64,000 nt of DNA from Proteiniphilum acetatigenes DSM 18083 (GTDB taxonomy: Bacteria; Bacteroidota; Bacteroidia; Bacteroidales; Dysgonomonadaceae), in contig NZ_KB905694.1 in the NCBI RefSeq assembly GCF_000380985.1, forward strand, positions 248,001 through 312,000. Reading direction: 5' to 3'. Each line of letters opens with the position of its first letter. Position 1 is the stretch's first letter. Positions 61,887-64,000 of the stretch are shown piece after piece. The position numbers and the translations under genes are program-made. The notes under the pieces were generated by a model that was given only the letters and a program-made list of their open reading frames with translations, was not told the DNA's origin and did no database searches.

Positions 61887-63218
61887 TCAAACCATCCCTC
61901 TCGCTTTTATTTCCAGGTATTTATTGATACTGTCGATAGTCAGGTTTTCGGGAGAAGAAAGTATACATTGGATGCCGTGCCGCGTTAATTCCTGCACGAT
62001 CACCCGTTTTTCAAAAGTGAACTTTTCGGCAATAATCTTATCGTATACTTCATTCAGTTTTTCGGCTCTCTTGTCAATCAATCGATCCAATTCAGTATTC
62101 TTGAAAAATATCACAATAAGCAGATGGTTTTTGGATATGGCTTTAAGGTACGGTAGTTGGCGTTGTAACGCATCGGTCGTTTCAAAATTGGTATAAAGTA
62201 TCAACAGGCTTCGTTGTGCAATACTTTGTTTGATCTCCACATATAACCGGTTGAAATCGCTCTCGAAAAAGTTGGTCTCAATCCGGTACAGCGCATTCAT
62301 GATTTTCTGCATTTGTCCTGCTTGCCGGTTAGCGGGAACACGATCTTCCACTTTTTTGGAAAAAGTAAACAGACCTGCTTTATCCTGTTTCCTTATAACA
62401 ATATTGCTGAGTGCCAAGGAGGAATTTATAGCCCAATCCAACAGACTCATACCATCAAAAGGCATTTGCATGCTTCGCCCTTTATCAATGAGCAGGTAAA
62501 CCGGTTGTGATTTCTCTTCCTGGTATTGGTTCACCATCAGTTGCGCCTTTTTAGAAGTTGCTTTCCAGTTGATGGTCCGTATATCATCCCCCTGCACATA
62601 TTCTTTGATCTGTTCAAATTCCATGGTGTGCCCGATCCGTCGGATTTTTTTTAATCCGTATTCAAACGGATTGTGCGAGAAAGCAATCAGGTCATATTTT
62701 TTCATTTGGATGAACGAGGGATAGGCCGCAACGATGGCGTTTTCCGAGAAAATATAGCGCCTCATGGCCAGCTGGAGCGGGGAAAGCACGAAAATATTGA
62801 GCTTTCCGAACAGGTATTCACCCCGCTGAACCGGGCGTAGAGTGTATTCGTATTCTTTTTCTGAAAATTTCCCGATACGGCTTTTTAGTAAAAAATCTCG
62901 CTTCTGATATTGACAGGGAACTTCGTCGATGATACGTAGATAAACAGGAATACGGTAATTGTTGCAGATTTTTATCCATACAGAATTCTTATCGCCGTTC
63001 GAAAGCATCTCGGGCAAAACACGCGATGCCGATATACTGTTCTTACCCGAGAAAAGAACGAATATATCCACCAGAAGCAGCAACAGCAGAAGGGCAAGTA
63101 ATCCTGCGGCAACAGGATACAACCAATCCACAAAAAAGGAAACGAAAGAGAGCACTGCAATGCCAAGCAGCGACCAGAAGAACATATCGTTGATGTATAA
63201 TGACTTTAATATCTTCAT
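61887..63218 (-). CDS. DUF58-domain membrane protein
   Basis: The 443-residue protein has two N-terminal membrane helices (LGIAVLSFVSFFVDWLYPVA and LLALLLLLLLVDIFVLFSG) and an Ig-like region of about 200 residues. The DUF58 core GDDIRTINWKATSKKAQLMV follows, then a von Willebrand A-like segment with the metal motif YLLIDKGRSMQMPFDG. DUF58 proteins act with MoxR ATPases as chaperone pairs in the envelope. The MoxR gene is immediately upstream on the same strand, so the pair is probably functional. Confidence 0.92.
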   Translation of the reverse strand: MKILKSLYINDMFFWSLLGIAVLSFVSFFVDWLYPVAAGLLALLLLLLLVDIFVLFSGKNSISASRVLPEMLSNGDKNSVWIKICNNYRIPVYLRIIDEVPCQYQKRDFLLKSRIGKFSEKEYEYTLRPVQRGEYLFGKLNIFVLSPLQLAMRRYIFSENAIVAAYPSFIQMKKYDLIAFSHNPFEYGLKKIRRIGHTMEFEQIKEYVQGDDIRTINWKATSKKAQLMVNQYQEEKSQPVYLLIDKGRSMQMPFDGMSLLDWAINSSLALSNIVIRKQDKAGLFTFSKKVEDRVPANRQAGQMQKIMNALYRIETNFFESDFNRLYVEIKQSIAQRSLLILYTNFETTDALQRQLPYLKAISKNHLLIVIFFKNTELDRLIDKRAEKLNEVYDKIIAEKFTFEKRVIVQELTRHGIQCILSSPENLTIDSINKYLEIKARGMV

Positions 63219-63291
63219 CCGTATATATTTATTTTGACACTGGTCTCATTGCTTTTTCGTTTCAATGGGAATAGACAAAGAACAATCTGTT

Positions 63292-63999
63292 CTATCGTGG
63301 AACTTCTATATTAGCTACGATCTCCGAAATGATTTGTTCTGCCTTCAGGCCTTCCATCTCTTTCTCGGGCGATACGATCACACGGTGGCGTAACACCGGA
63401 ACCACCACATCCTTGATGTCTTCAGGCGTCACGAAATCGCGCCCGTTGAGGGCTGCCATTCCTTTGGCCGTGTTCAAAATAGCGATTGAAGCACGAGGCG
63501 ATGCTCCCAGGTAAAGGAACGGTGTCTGTCGCGTTTGCTGCACAATATTCGCAATATAAGCCATTAAGTGGCTTTCTACGACAACTTCACGAACCAGTAA
63601 TTGAAATTTCACAACCTGTTCGCCCGACACCACACTGTGAATGTTGTCGGTTTTGTTGAAACCCTTTGTTTCATGCTCCCTGCGGATGATCTCAAATTCC
63701 TCTGCTACATTCGGATAATCGACGACGATCTTGAAAAGGAAACGGTCTAACTGTGCTTCCGGCAGACGGTAAGTACCCTCCTGTTCTATGGGATTCTGCG
63801 TGGCGATGACGATAAACGGTTCTTCCATACAATAAGTTTCACCGTCGAGTGTAACCTGCCGCTCCTCCATTACTTCGAACATAGCCGCCTGCGTTTTCGC
63901 CGGGGCCCTGTTTACCTCATCCACCAGAATAAGATTGGCAAAAACAGGGCCTCTCCTGAACTGAAAATCCGAGGTCTTCATATCGAAAACCGATGTACC
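63292..63999 (-). CDS. MoxR-family AAA ATPase, C-terminal part (partial)
   Basis: The frame is open to the window edge, so the N-terminus with Walker A is missing. The visible ~235 residues read GTSVFDMKTSDFQFRRGPVF and continue ILVDEVNRAPAKTQAAMFEV (Walker B and sensor region). MEERQVTLDG, VIATQNPIEQEGTYRLPEAQ, LDRFLFKIVVDYP and RASIAILNTAKGMAALNGRD follow. This is the standard MoxR arrangement. It likely helps the downstream DUF58 protein load or fold envelope proteins. Regulation cannot be judged without the 5' end. Confidence 0.92.
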   Translation of the reverse strand, partial: GTSVFDMKTSDFQFRRGPVFANLILVDEVNRAPAKTQAAMFEVMEERQVTLDGETYCMEEPFIVIATQNPIEQEGTYRLPEAQLDRFLFKIVVDYPNVAEEFEIIRREHETKGFNKTDNIHSVVSGEQVVKFQLLVREVVVESHLMAYIANIVQQTRQTPFLYLGASPRASIAILNTAKGMAALNGRDFVTPEDIKDVVVPVLRHRVIVSPEKEMEGLKAEQIISEIVANIEVPR

Positions 64000-64000
64000 G

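Noticed and set aside
1-64000. CRISPR arrays, tRNA or rRNA genes
   Set aside because: No regularly spaced direct repeats of CRISPR type and no clover-leaf or rRNA signature was noticed. A tRNAscan-SE run would settle the tRNA question.

Overview
The window looks like a piece of a Bacteroidales chromosome, most likely close to Dysgonomonadaceae (Proteiniphilum/Petrimonas-like). The family guess is inference. The phylum is supported by a SusC/SusD pair, promoters of the TTTG-N19-TAnnTTTG type, a type IX secretion C-terminal domain, DUF5683 and TIGR02757 proteins, and an arginine pathway with the Bacteroides N-succinylornithine type of carbamoyltransferase.

Layout. 1-12.8 kb is a glycan-utilisation locus: the C-terminal half of a SusC, a SusD with a carbohydrate-binding module spliced into it, a GH43 lipoprotein, a GH36 alpha-galactosidase, a clan GH-A glycosidase and a GH5 lipoprotein. 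It is interrupted at 7.1-10.3 kb by a DNA-repair gene fusing an EndoQ-like PHP nuclease to a UvrD/PcrA-type helicase. 13-20.3 kb is housekeeping: HAD hydrolase, NlpC/P60-LysM lipoprotein, prfB with an intact programmed +1 frameshift, AI-2E-type permease, TIGR02757 protein and a secreted T9SS serine protease. 20.3-24.6 kb (minus strand) is the parA-parB-DUF5683-mltD cluster, followed by a divergent KamA-type radical SAM enzyme. 26.4-34.8 kb is a complete arginine operon (GNAT-argG-argC-argD-argF'-argB-argE-argH).

34.9-52.6 kb is an AT-rich accessory island in which about 25 genes or gene pieces all lie on the minus strand. They are mostly small stand-alone proteins: VOC, SRPBCC, GNAT, a methyltransferase, DHFR-like, nitrilase, ParDE, EamA, HXXEE and DUF1648. 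The most striking feature here is a rifampin ADP-ribosyltransferase (arr) gene found in two pieces 2.9 kb apart. The separating segment carries four intact genes and is edged by two different short repeats, each of which recurs elsewhere in the island. The island looks like a stack of cassettes, but I found no integrase or transposase, so its mobility is inferred.

53-64 kb returns to core metabolism: pta, an unusual 3-hydroxyacyl-CoA dehydrogenase homologue and ackA (acetate formation); a luciferase-like oxidoreductase; rpsF-rpsR-rplI; zwf-pgl (oxidative pentose phosphate); and a DUF58-MoxR pair cut by the window end.

Several core intergenic gaps hold short degenerate tandem tracts. All calls rest on reading motifs; no database search was possible.
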